A DNA stretch of 64,000 nt from Filosporella fistucella (Eukaryota; Ascomycota; Leotiomycetes; Helotiales): NCBI GenBank assembly GCA_030077755.1, contig JAQJZZ010000010.1, positions 310,001-374,000 of the forward strand. Reading direction: 5' to 3'. Under the pieces are notes generated by a model. That model had not been told where the DNA came from. It ran no database searches and saw only the letters and a list, made by a program, of their open reading frames with translations. A program made the translations under genes and the position numbers. Shown here in pieces: positions 47,301-58,196 of this stretch. Position 1 is the first letter of the stretch; every line of letters starts with the position of its first letter.

Positions 47301-48305
47301 GTTGAAGGTCTTGACAATAGTCAAGATGAAGATGAACCAGCACCAGATGATGATTATGTTATCGGAGGAACTGGTGTAGTCAAGGCATTGGGTATATGCC
47401 TACGGAATAGAGGTAATGATTCTAGGAGGCCCTCTGCAGATCGTACATTCTCCGATCCAGTCAAAGATAGGAGTGGCTCGGCGACCCCGAGTACCCCTGT
47501 AAGGGGTGGCAAGGCCAAGGATATGTCAAAGAATCTACTTGGAAGTGCCAGAAAGATACGAGCAAGGTTACAACCTGCCTTGGTCAAGGAATCGAAATCT
47601 GCAGATCGAAATAACTATCGTAAGTGTTTAACCGAGGTCGTTTCAACCAATACTAACACCATAACAGAACGTCTTCTTTTCCTTGACCAGACTTTAGAAG
47701 GCATGATCAAACGATTCGAAGATGAATTTCCAGAAACCCGCCTCCCAACAGCTATTAGCTCACCGCCTCTTCCAGACCTGACTCAAGGCAGCCCATCAGA
47801 GGGCATAGAGCTTCCTTCCGCAGGCGGCGACGCCCACACTTCTGATACCGAGCCCACATTCAACGAAGCACCGCTCTCAGATGACGAAGACGTAATCCGT
47901 CCCATGCTCTCCAGGCATAACTCTGACGTCTCACTTGCCTCTCGTGCCCTGTCTCAAGAAGAAGGCCGTATGCACCGTTTCGGGCAGCAATTCCGTCGCG
48001 ATATCTTGAAGCCTGAACAGGAAGATCATGTACATGGCACGACTGGGAGAGAGGAAACGCCTATGCATCTGCAGCTGCTGAGAGCCATGGTTGAAGGTCT
48101 AGGCGGTGAGGAACTCAGAAATAAGATTACCAGTGAAGGCCAGGACGCGGTATTGGAAGAGCTGAGCAATGAGGCCAGTGCGTTGAGGCAAGAGCTCAAA
48201 GAACAGGATCCGGAAGGGTGGATCAAGTTTGTTGAAAGCCAGGAGGCGGCGCAACGGAATACGAGATTAGGGGGGTTGGAGAGGAATGTTAGTGCTATTG
48301 AATAA
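44361..48305 (+). CDS. Large leucine-rich-repeat protein (Mhp1-like)
   Basis: Four exons: 44361-44427, 44539-46612, 46859-47619 and 47668-48305 (1,179 aa). The short first exon begins Met-Glu-Ser-Val-His and supplies the start that the main open frame lacks. Residues 25-120 are Ser/Pro-rich. A conserved block near 140-175 (Leu-Asp-Gln-Ser-Lys-Leu-Arg-Arg) is followed by a Lys/Glu-rich stretch. RanGAP-like leucine-rich repeats run from about 410 to 780, with motifs such as Leu-Asp-Leu-Gly-Gly-Asn-Asp-Leu. The C-terminal third is acidic and Ser-rich with a final coiled region. Comparable fungal proteins carry the annotation Mhp1 (cell-wall/morphogenesis); the role is uncertain. Intron 3 (48 nt) is in frame and stop-free, so its retention would only add 16 residues. 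Intron 2 is 246 nt. Confidence 0.85.
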
Positions 48306-51300
48306 ACGGGAGGAAATCTGTTTTGTGCGTTGGAAGAGGGCTGGGATTAGCTTTGATTCGAGCTTGGGTGTGGAAGAGGGTATGGATAGGAGGGGATTTG
48401 TAAAGTATATGATGTGATATCAGATGTTGCTATGCGAGCAAATAGCGTGGTTATTTACCGTTTAGATGTTAACGTCACTTTCCTGATGATATTATTCATT
48501 AGTCCATGACTTTTTCGACCTGTAATAAGCCTGTAAGGATCTACTCGGTGTGATTCCTTCCGTCCTCTGTCTCCCCATATTTCATTTTCCCTGTATCGGT
48601 CAAAGTAGAAAACTGTGAACCCAGTCCAATTCACAATACCTACCTTGTGTTAGGATAGTGAAAGAGGCAGGTCCTCATTGTTTCGACGGTATAGAAAGTG
48701 GCGATAAATAGATAATGAAATTTATACTCGTTTCATCCGTATATCATTATTGTTGCCGAGAATAATTATTCCGGGATTTGATATTGATTGTATGTGAGAG
48801 GTGTATATATGTATATATTCATTCGGCAGAGAAGAAATACCTACCTACCTACTGAGTATGGTATACCTAGGTAATAAAGTAGAGAAGATGAAGGGAGCGG
48901 GAAGGAGTCACATGATCACCACCCTCCCCCTCTACTTCCCTGCTACATCATTGTATATAAGCTCCTCGACTAATCGTAAATGTATTGTTTTCTTCATGCT
49001 ACATTGGTTATACGAGAAACAGGATATTGTTTATTTTAATGTTTATTTTTTATTTTATTTTTGGGGTTGTGGTTGGAAGGGTAAGACAGGTGAGGTCAGA
49101 GGCTGGGTTGGTTTCGGGGAGGTTTGGGATTGTATCTAGAGAGCGAGAATTTTATATCTTTGGAGGAGAGGGAATGGAGATGTTTTGATGTATGATGTGT
49201 GGAGTAAGGTATGTAATTGAGGGAGATGATAGTTTATTTTTATTTTTTTATTTTTTTTAACAAAAAGGGAAAATGGAGAATGTGAGGTTTGGTTTGTATA
49301 GGCTCAAAAACCAACCGATATTTCCACAATTTTCCAGGTAAAGAGATAGAAATTCCGATTTTCGGAATAAGGTATCAAGATAATCACGAGGATACCTTGG
49401 AATCTTGAGTGATATTAATGATGCCGAGTACAATATCCAAGCACTCCTGTTTCCCTCTCAAGGTACACTACAAATTCTCAACCGAGGCCGAAGACTCGCA
49501 TCTACCCTCCACTTCCCAATCCGAGCCAATTTAATAACCCGTCGAACGGCAATCCCAGGACAAAAATCAAGATCAAAGCAATAAGAATAATTAATACCCC
49601 TCCAGCTGCAATAATACTCTATCGTGCATATGCACCCACCTACCTATCTACAATCCATCCAAGTCTACCAAACCCTTTCTCATATTAACACAAAATCTAA
49701 TATACCCTCCATCGAAACTAGCATATAGTACAGTACATACATACATACATACCTCCGACCCAGGATGTAGAAACTCGCCTCACATGGACCGTCCGCTGCC
49801 TGTACGAGTACTGCAATGCGCCTAACCTTACCACGAACCGGCACAGCTGAAAGATCCTGGTTACGCTACTTGCTTTTGGGAAAGCCTGGATGGAGGGAGG
49901 CATGTGAGTGGTCAGTAAGCGAGAGACCAGGGTCGAGAAGGTATGTTCAGCTGAGAGGGTTTGAATCTGGGTTTTTGGAGGGTGTTGTGCTAAGGGAAGA
50001 CTTTGGAGGAGAGAATTATATGGGAAGCCGGGTGGATTTTGTGTTTGTGTGTTTGTTTGTGGTGGTTATCAGATGAGCGTTTGGATCGTGCATGAGGGTG
50101 GAGGGGTAGCTATCTTACCTACTCTTCCTAGGAGCAGAAGGTGGAGGTGTAAGCATCTCAATGAGCGGAGAAATCTTGCACCAACGAGGGGAATTAAGAT
50201 TGAGCTTACATTACATACCTCCGTACATGTACGTAAGGTACCATCAACATCCTCATCACCAGGCCAAAAACCTGCCTCATTTCCGACTTGTTGGCAAGAT
50301 CATCGTCGAGGTCGTGTAAAAGGCCTTGCTTACATTCATAAACTACCAACATATTTCTTGCAGAGAGCGAGCGCATCCGGCTTATTGGTTCTTTTACGGC
50401 GGCACGGATTTCGTAGACGCGATTACCTGTGTGCAGCGCGGTTGATTCCATATGAGGTGCTTGAGGTATGTACGAGGAAAATGGCCTGGATACCTGAATG
50501 TGGTGATGAGGGTGGTCTTAATCAAATCAAAAGCTTGATACTCATTACCCCAGATACTGCGTACAAAGCAAGCTGACAATCTGAACAACCAGCAGCCATG
50601 AATCAAATTTCCACGAGAAATAACTAACCAGAATAAGACAAAGCTCTCATTTGCACATCCCATAACATCATGCAGAAGACAGAGCAAGCTCAAAGAACGG
50701 GAGATCGACATCTCAAACGATCCATGTGAGCTGATAATATCCTCCTAGTGTTCGACCGAGACCTGGCAAGGTCTTAGATCCTATGTACCTTTTGTACAGC
50801 CTTATGAGGACGATCATGTGGAGGGGAAATATTAGGTCTGCTTTGGTGTTAGACTTGTGTTAGTGTGCGAGTCAAGTAGGTGGAAGTGGAAGTGGATGTG
50901 GATGTGGAGTATTCAGGTTCAGGTAGGACGGGTAAAGCAGACAGACTATAGTGTCCTTGGTACAGTACAGTAGTGAGGCGAATCGGTAGGAGAAACAGGG
51001 CTTGCTCCATAATCCCTTCTGTGCTGAATACCCTACAATTTAAGGAAAGCCGCCCAATCCACCTTCCCACCACCTAAATAACAAGCCCCCAAAAAAGCAA
51101 TTTCATAAACGGTGTGAAATCTCAGGCGTAACACGCCCTGACATGAATGACATACTCGTCCACCTTAACATAGCTACACTGAATTACACGCAAACACACC
51201 CCTCGTTACCGCCAAGCAAAATAAGCCGAGCCCTTCCATTTTGTCTACCCTCCTTATCCCGCTAGAGCCAAGGCGTTATGTACGAAGTACGGTTAGGTAT

Positions 51301-51814
51301 GAACAAACAGACACTGAATCCATGCGCGTCAGATCACGGCTGACAGGACGCCAACGCCAACACCAACGCCTCCTGAGATGGATGGCGCTAAGGGGCAGAG
51401 GATAGGGCACCTTCCATACCTTACCTACCTGAGTAGTATACGAGGAAAGGTACTTAAAGCGCCATATGCCCCTCTCCACGATAGGTAGATAGCAAGATAT
51501 CGATTTATGTTTACGTTCCGTGGATTTGAGATATCATTCACCGATACGAGTTTGAGAGTCGACTTTTAGCAAGAACATTATTGGCTTTTCTTGCGTCTTG
51601 CTGTCATCGGTTACGAATCGAGTCGAGGTGTTGGGCGCGAGAATCCGAATCTCACTCATCTGGAAAATCTCACTCGCCCTTTCCGAGAGGCGAAGTGGAA
51701 CATACGTACTTTTCATAAGCTCGTGGATATCTTTATACCTCATTCATATATATATACACATCTATACACCTCCCGGCAAAACAGCCCCCACCTACACCAC
51801 CTAACACAGCAAAA
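48306..51814. other. Gene-poor region, 3.5 kb, with simple repeats
   Basis: I can support no gene here. It holds TACCTACCTA/CCTAGGTA strings (48838-48873), T-rich strings near 49231-49260, a (TACA)n microsatellite near 49734-49752, GGAAGT/GGATGT hexamer strings near 50880-50912 and TATATA near 51748. The last 300 bp form the promoter of the next gene. Confidence 0.5.
49734..49752. repeat. (TACA)n microsatellite
   Basis: Nearly five uninterrupted tetranucleotide units ending before ACCTCC. Confidence 0.8.
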
Positions 51815-52780
51815 ATGCCCGTCCTCTCTCCCTCAGCGAAACTCTCTCCAGTGATAGGAAGAGGAGGAATGGATATATCTCTATATCTTCTCGTTTCCTT
51901 GGCTGTAACCATTCTGTTCTTAAAACTGCGACGGAAGTATATGAGTAGGAGAGCGGAACCTGTACTCCGTCAGGAAGTGCGAAATGAGAAACAGGTAATA
52001 GGGAGATCGATAGAAGACGAGAGAATGGCGTTTCTAGAGGGAAATCAGAGGCAGAGTTTAGGTGGTGATGTTGATGTGCTCGGTGGTGACGGGGAATGGA
52101 CAGAGAAGAGATATTCGGTTGAAAGATACGAGGATGAGGCGTTCGAGAGAGGGAATCAGTTGGGATCGCTACAATTACAACTATCGCAACAACAATATCC
52201 ATCCTCGCAATCACAATCAATTTTCTCACCCCAAACGATCAGGCCTCCTTTCCCAAGCCAAGAAACGGAGCTCCCCTCTCCAAGGGATTTCCCCCGCCTC
52301 CCGGATCGAGGATTCACAGCCAGCTCATCCGGCTCAGGCTCAGCGAGAGAATTCTATGAATCCCCGCTCTCGCTCGAGTTTTCAAGCTTGCCATTTCCTT
52401 CTTCCTCTTCAGCAGCGGTCGGAGCAAAAGGAAAAGGAGAACCATCACCCTTCTACACCTCTTCCTCTGCATCCTACCCCTCATTCCCGCCCTCAAGCCA
52501 TTCCTTCTCTTCCTCCTCGTCCTCATCCTCCTCTGAAAACACAGAGATACCCCGCCGGAGAAGCTATACACGCACTCTCAGCGGGGGTGGTGCCGGAGGA
52601 GAGCAAGAGAGAGAAATAGAGGTTACAGGCGAGATCGTAGCTGGAGAGGGATGGAGGAGACATACGCGGGTTTTTGGCGGGGGAGTGTGTAGAGCTTGTG
52701 AAGAGAGTAAGAGGGTTCTTGGGGAGATGAAGGGTTCATCTGTGCCTGTGCCTGTCCAGGTTTTGGTTGGGGGGGAATGA
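51815..52780 (+). CDS. Membrane-anchored Ser-rich protein with a conserved C-terminal Cys motif
   Basis: Single-exon frame of 321 aa with ATG in the context AAAAATGCCC. One hydrophobic helix at about residues 20-38 is followed by a basic stretch (Leu-Arg-Arg-Lys-Tyr), suggesting a type-III or signal-anchor topology with a cytosolic body. Residues 120-260 are low-complexity Ser/Pro/Gln, with a run of ten Ser. The C-terminal block Arg-His-Thr-Arg-Val-Phe-Gly-Gly-Gly-Val-Cys-Arg-Ala-Cys looks conserved; its paired Cys could bind metal. I recognise the look of this ending from fungal hypothetical proteins but not a function. Confidence 0.65.
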   Translation: MPVLSPSAKLSPVIGRGGMDISLYLLVSLAVTILFLKLRRKYMSRRAEPVLRQEVRNEKQVIGRSIEDERMAFLEGNQRQSLGGDVDVLGGDGEWTEKRYSVERYEDEAFERGNQLGSLQLQLSQQQYPSSQSQSIFSPQTIRPPFPSQETELPSPRDFPRLPDRGFTASSSGSGSAREFYESPLSLEFSSLPFPSSSSAAVGAKGKGEPSPFYTSSSASYPSFPPSSHSFSSSSSSSSSENTEIPRRRSYTRTLSGGGAGGEQEREIEVTGEIVAGEGWRRHTRVFGGGVCRACEESKRVLGEMKGSSVPVPVQVLVGGE

Positions 52781-55700
52781 GAATGGAAGGTTTCCTCTTT
52801 TTTGGCTGAGGCACGTGATTGAGGGAGATTGGGAGATACAACAGAGAAGGGGAGAGAGGGAATGATAGGTAAAGAAAGGAGTCAGGCGACTGATATGATG
52901 GTGTTTTGGCGATTTTGCGGGTGTTGGAGGTGTTTTGAGGGATTATAGGAATGCATTGGGGAGGAGTGGTTTTTTATCAATTGGCAGGATGGGGTTGGGT
53001 TGGTATATACGATATAGGCAGGAAGGGAAGAGATGAAGTTATGATTTCTCTGTTTATATATTCATGCATATTTAGTAGAAAGCAATTCAGATATCGAAAC
53101 AACACACAAAGAGCACAATTCTGGATTTCGAAATTTGGACCTTGGGCACGTGATACTAAGTTGGGAATCAAAAAAAGACGTCCTTTTCCCACCTGCTTCA
53201 AAGCCTTCAGATTCTAGGCCCCAACTCTCCGGTAGCCGGAGATACATCTCATGATCTAGCCGTCTGAGGGTAAAACAGGCTTTTGTGGCGTTTCAGGCGG
53301 AGGAAGGAAGCTACACATTCAGCTGGTGGCTGATTTTCTCAGCCTCAATATTGTGGTTGTGGAGGGAGTTTGGTGGAGGGTTTGCGCAAGCCTGGTTTGG
53401 AAGGATGAGGGGTGTGGAGGTACTTTTTCTTTGCCTAGATTAGATATTAAAAAGGCCTTTCAAAATGCCTGTCTTGTGGGTAACCTGACTTCGCGTGTGG
53501 TTGATGGCGGTTAGAGGATGTCTTGTGGGAAATTCCTGTGCTCCCGATCTCAAAACATCCCTCGAAATAGTGCTCAAAGAGATGAGCTCAATGATTGTGT
53601 GATGAGCATTTTGTAGCATGGGATCGAAGGGAAAACTTCAAGTCGGTGTATGACGAAACTGAGGACTGAAAATTCTGCCTCGAGCTGCAGCCTCGCTGAC
53701 TTGCTTTTTGGACAAGCATTTACAAGGATCGAATCTCGGCCGCGCGATTGTCTTTTTCTGGAGAAGTTCTGCACCGGTTGACTCAAATGACCGAGACATT
53801 ACCGACAGAAGGGAAACGAGATTTGGGAATGCGCTGGCCGATTATTTTTACTCGGAGGCGCATCCGTTGAGCTTTTTCGAGTATGGCGTAATCAAAAAGA
53901 AGAAAAAAAGATCTTATCAACAGGCTCGATTTCATTGTCAAACAATGCAAATACTAAGTCATTGCCAACAAGTGCAGTAGGCTATCAAGCCATCATTCTG
54001 ACCCGATGCCACGCCAAAAACAGTTCAACATTTTCGATGCAACTCGCACCTACGGTCGATTCTCATTCCAAATATTTATCAACAGCTGATCAAACACATG
54101 ACTGTATCCATTCCCGTCCTCCGCAAGCCAAAGATCATAACACCAAAAGCCTCCACGATATGGCTGGCGTAAGGCTCACACTTGTAAGCTGAACCCGACA
54201 CTAAAACAAAACCAATATCGCTGTACCACACACCTATGATTACTCGTAAAGGTGAGTACCAACAACAAGAAAACATACACGGTGAGCGGGTACGAGAAAT
54301 TGATTAAATTGGACCCATCTAGACGCTCTTGTGTGAAGAGACCTAGATGATATCACCTGATATGCATCTAGGCCTGGGGTCTGGATTCAGCATAAGCATG
54401 GTGGTCTGCTACAATGCTTGGTTCAAAGCGCGTGCAGTAACGGAGCAGTCGGCTCGTTGTATAGTGTGAGAAAAGCCGTTCGAAGATGAGAAAATGATTC
54501 TGATGAGACTCCACCGAATACGAAGTTTAAACTCGTGGAAAGTATCGGGAGCTTGGGGATAGCCGCTCGCCAATGTCAAATTATGGACCCTCTTTCCGAT
54601 AAGATGGGATCTTGGCTTGATGTATTGCGCAAGTTGATTGTATTTTTCCAATATGCTACGATTAAGTTCGCATCGCAATGATAATGAGATGGTGGTTGGG
54701 GTGCCCGAACACGATCGGAGTGGATGTGGAATGAGGAAGTTGGAATACCTCAAATTCCATTTTTCGCGGAATACGATCACGTGCACTGGCCCGTGCTTCG
54801 GCATCCTGTGATCTTGAAACGACCTCTCTGGCCTTCAACACTATCAAACATCTCCATTTTGCCACCGTCGACTTCAACAAAACACACGAATACGCATCCT
54901 AAATCTGATTCAAACTCTGTGCTGCATTATCGGAGGACAGAAAACCCGTCAATCCGCGCTCGTACTTCGCATATCAGATGAAAACCAAGTCTACCAAGTC
55001 ACCCCAAGACCGCCAATGGTGTTCATTGCGCCGCTGTCATTGATTCTCAAAATTAGATTCAAGCTTATTCGGATGTTCACCTCAAGTCTCGATGACCTCG
55101 TTCAAACAGAACTAGAAGACGTGTGTGGCTGAGTGAAGGTGACGCTTCAGCTCATTGTCACTAAAGATGTTGCATGTTTGACGATGCGAGAGGTCCAAGT
55201 TACTCCTTTCGGCTCGCCATGCGAGATCCTACTCCACAAAGTTTACTCCCAGAGTCGATCAGGACAGTGATTCGCAGATTTGAAAACAAGCATGTTTATC
55301 CTCTAACCTCCTTTTCTCAAAAACATGGTGTTTTGGCCATCATGATGGCCAAAGCTTCGTCCACGCATAAAGGATACAGTGTTTGAGGATCCACACCATC
55401 CTGGAAGTACCAATACCGCTCGACAAACCTGCCGGACCGACTTTAACCTCCTTGCTCGTTTGTTCCACCGGATATCTGATCAGAAACCTGGCCAAACCAA
55501 TCGAATCTACTCAAGTGGGAACTCGTGTCAAGAATTGGCCAAGACTCAAACGCGCAGAGCCTCAGCTTGGAAAGTCTTGGGGTGGAATAGCCTCCGGTCA
55601 TCCAACTATGATCCGCAATGATCTTCTTTTAGAGGTTCATCGTGGAGAGTAATGTTTATTACCGGATGTTCTGGGTTCCTATTGGTCTCATGTTCCTAAT

Positions 55701-56182
55701 CAGATCCTTCCTCAAACCCATGCATCATTCCCGCCACTCATGTTCCTCATCCAATCGGAGATCAATCTTACTCCAGATCTGAATCTACACAGCCGCTCAC
55801 TGGTGATCCGTTCTCAGATTCTGCCGCTCGAACTGGTGTCCCAATCTGTGAGAATCTGCGAATTGTCAAACAAGCCGGAAAGTTTTACATGTCAGAAAGC
55901 ATGCCCAGCTGTACCAAGCCAACCAAGGCTCAGCATCCGTTGGCATCCAGTCTTTTAACCTACCAAGCTTTACCGGCAATGCTTGGGAACGATCTAGTAT
56001 AAGAGTATCTTCTCATCCAGCTCAAAGTCTCTTTTTTTCATCATCAGCATCTTCTTCATCTTCTTTCATCCCTTCTATCTTTTGAATCCAGCCCGGCGCC
56101 GGTCGCATTCAGTTTTCCAATTCTATAACTATCTTTTAATAATTATACCTTTCGATCTCCCACTTCACCCACAACTTTCAAG
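52781..56182. other. Gene-poor region, 3.4 kb
   Basis: I support no gene here. Overlapping open frames at 54409-54880 (minus) and 55174-55652 (plus) do not look like proteins as a whole. The last 200 bp before the Egh16-like gene hold a TATAAG box and a C/T-rich tract. Confidence 0.45.
55998..56003 (+). promoter_or_regulatory. Probable TATA box of the Egh16-like gene
   Basis: TATAAG lies about 185 bp before the ATG and is followed by a long CT/CATC-rich tract (56005-56090), a common start-site context in highly expressed fungal genes. Confidence 0.4.
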
Positions 56183-57091
56183 ATGCAATACTCATCAGCA
56201 ATTCTCCTTGCGGCTTTCGCTGCCACCAATGTCTTCGCCCACGGTGTCATTGACTCAGTTCAAGGTGCCAATGGTGTAAGCATGCCAGGTCTTTCCAGTA
56301 AGTATCATACTCATCCAAACATTTCTTGCAATATCTAACTCCATCTAGTCCAGGATGGAACTCCTCGTGATTGCGCTTCCCCAGCATGCGGCTCTGAGGC
56401 CGATACCTCCATCATCCGTGACAAAGAGCTCGGAACCAGCAAGGCCACCGCTCTCGGACGTACTCAAGGTGGTGGACCAGTCGATGCTGCCAAGATGGTC
56501 GCTCTCTTCATGGGTGGTGGTGGAAACTCCACCGACACTGTTGCTGCTCGTGAGATTCACTCCGCCAACGTCCTCCGCCGTTCTCTCGGTGAGCGCCAAG
56601 CAAACGGTGGTACCAAGACACCAAAGGGTACCAAGGAGACCGCAGTCAAGGCTGCAACTGGTGCTGGAGCCGTCTCTGGCATGCCCACTACCGCTGATGA
56701 TGGAACTGTCAAGATGACTTTCCACCAAGTTAACCAAGATGGTGCCGGTCCATTGACCGCCATGGTTGACGCCACATCCGGCGGAACCGACCCCAAGGCA
56801 TTCAAGACCGCAGAGGTCACCCAGAACGTCCCAGGTATCGGTATTGGCGGTCTCTCAGCTGCTTCCACCATGGACTTCCCAGTCGCCATCCAAATGCCAG
56901 CTGGCATGACCTGCTCTGGCTCCGTCGGTGGTGCATCCAACGTCTGTGTCGCCAAGCTCCAAAACTCAGCCGCTGCCGGTCCCTTCGGTGGATCAGTCGC
57001 ATTCACACAATCCGCTGCTGCCAAGAAGCGTGCTATCGAGTACAACCTCAGCAAGCGCCGCTTCGCCCGCGCTCTCGCAGAAGACAACTAG
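56183..57091 (+). CDS. Secreted Egh16/MAS-family protein
   Basis: Two exons, 56183-56297 and 56349-57091, with a 51-nt GTAAGT...ATCTAG intron (phase 1), giving 285 aa. A clear signal peptide (about residues 1-19, cut after Val-Phe-Ala) leaves a mature N-terminal His. The body has several Cys and the strings Val-Ser-Met-Pro-Gly-Leu-Ser and Asp-Gly-Thr-Pro-Arg-Asp-Cys typical of Egh16 proteins. These are secreted by plant-infecting and other fungi, some during appressorium formation; their molecular activity is not settled. Strong codon bias and a strong-looking promoter suggest high expression. The mature His would suit a copper-binding fold, but that is inference. Confidence 0.88.
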
Positions 57092-58196
57092 ATTGTTCTC
57101 CTTCGGTGCAGTTCCTGTGGTGGATAATGAGAATTTGATTATCTAGCGGTTGTATTTAAATCTGGGGCTCTGGTTCAGATTGGTTGTATATAATCTTGTG
57201 GTTTTCGGTAGATGGTTGGGTTGAGGTACATTATTAACTAGTGGTGTGGAAGCGCTTTGGGGTGATGGGAATCTGGGATTCTGTCATTCTTTGGGTGGTA
57301 TTCGGGGTTTGAGAGGTAGTAGAATTGACTTTATACATTCCTTAAAAAATATAATGATAGATGCTGATCGAAGTGAGATTTTTGAGCAAGTGATCGTTTG
57401 CCTTCCGGGGATTAAGCCACTCGAGCTTGCCTCCAGTACAATTTTGCCTCAATGTTATTTCTACTTTCACTTTTTCTTAGCAAGATTCCAAATTTAACCC
57501 TCCCTTGTTGTACTTTGAGTTCAAAAAATTCTAAATTTGTGAATTCCTTGAACGTTCCCATATTTTTATCAGTCATAATATGTGACCATTTTAGAACAGT
57601 GTAAACTCTGGCTGCTCCAAAAATTATGATCTTGTCATCGCCGTCGCGCCCAATTATAGTGGGTGTTAATTCGGAGTGAAATAGGACCCTCTAATCTACA
57701 GCACCCCCACGAGCTCTTTGCCCTTTTGAAACTCGCAGAATTGTTTACTTTGGGCTTCTCAGCTTCACTACGGTGCCGGAAAGTCGTGATCAGCTTCGTG
57801 GCGATCAGGAAGTACTGTATCATGTAACATACACACATAGGTTGGTACCTCCTAATCAAGCGATCAATGGTCCTGATCAAACTGCGCCGTGGCTATAGTA
57901 AATTTCGGTAAAAATTGCGTGTCCTCTTTCCATACTGTCTTCAAGTTAAGATAAGCCACATTCGTGCTCATCTAGCTACAGTAGCCCCGCACCTGCATCG
58001 CTTTTCGCATCAGCTTTAACAACTACCGTACCTTCTTGACCGATCTACCCCTACTTATGTCGATTACATTGTCCAGCCGCCAGAAATTATTATCAAAGAG
58101 CTTTAGAAAACAGTAGGTTGGGTCTAGGCTTCCAACTATGGCTTCAGGCGAGTAACACAACGTCAGCTTCTGTTGCGACAAAGTCGATATTGTAAA
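57092..58196. other. Intergenic, 1.1 kb
   Basis: The 3' flank of the Egh16-like gene and the promoter of the HET gene. A plus-strand open frame (57246-57497) and a minus-strand one (57635-57880) lack coding character. No repeat is seen. Confidence 0.45.

Noticed and set aside
55174..55652. Plus-strand frames of 70-90 codons upstream of the Egh16-like gene
   Set aside because: Overlapping frames with no shared splice solution and no recognisable domain.
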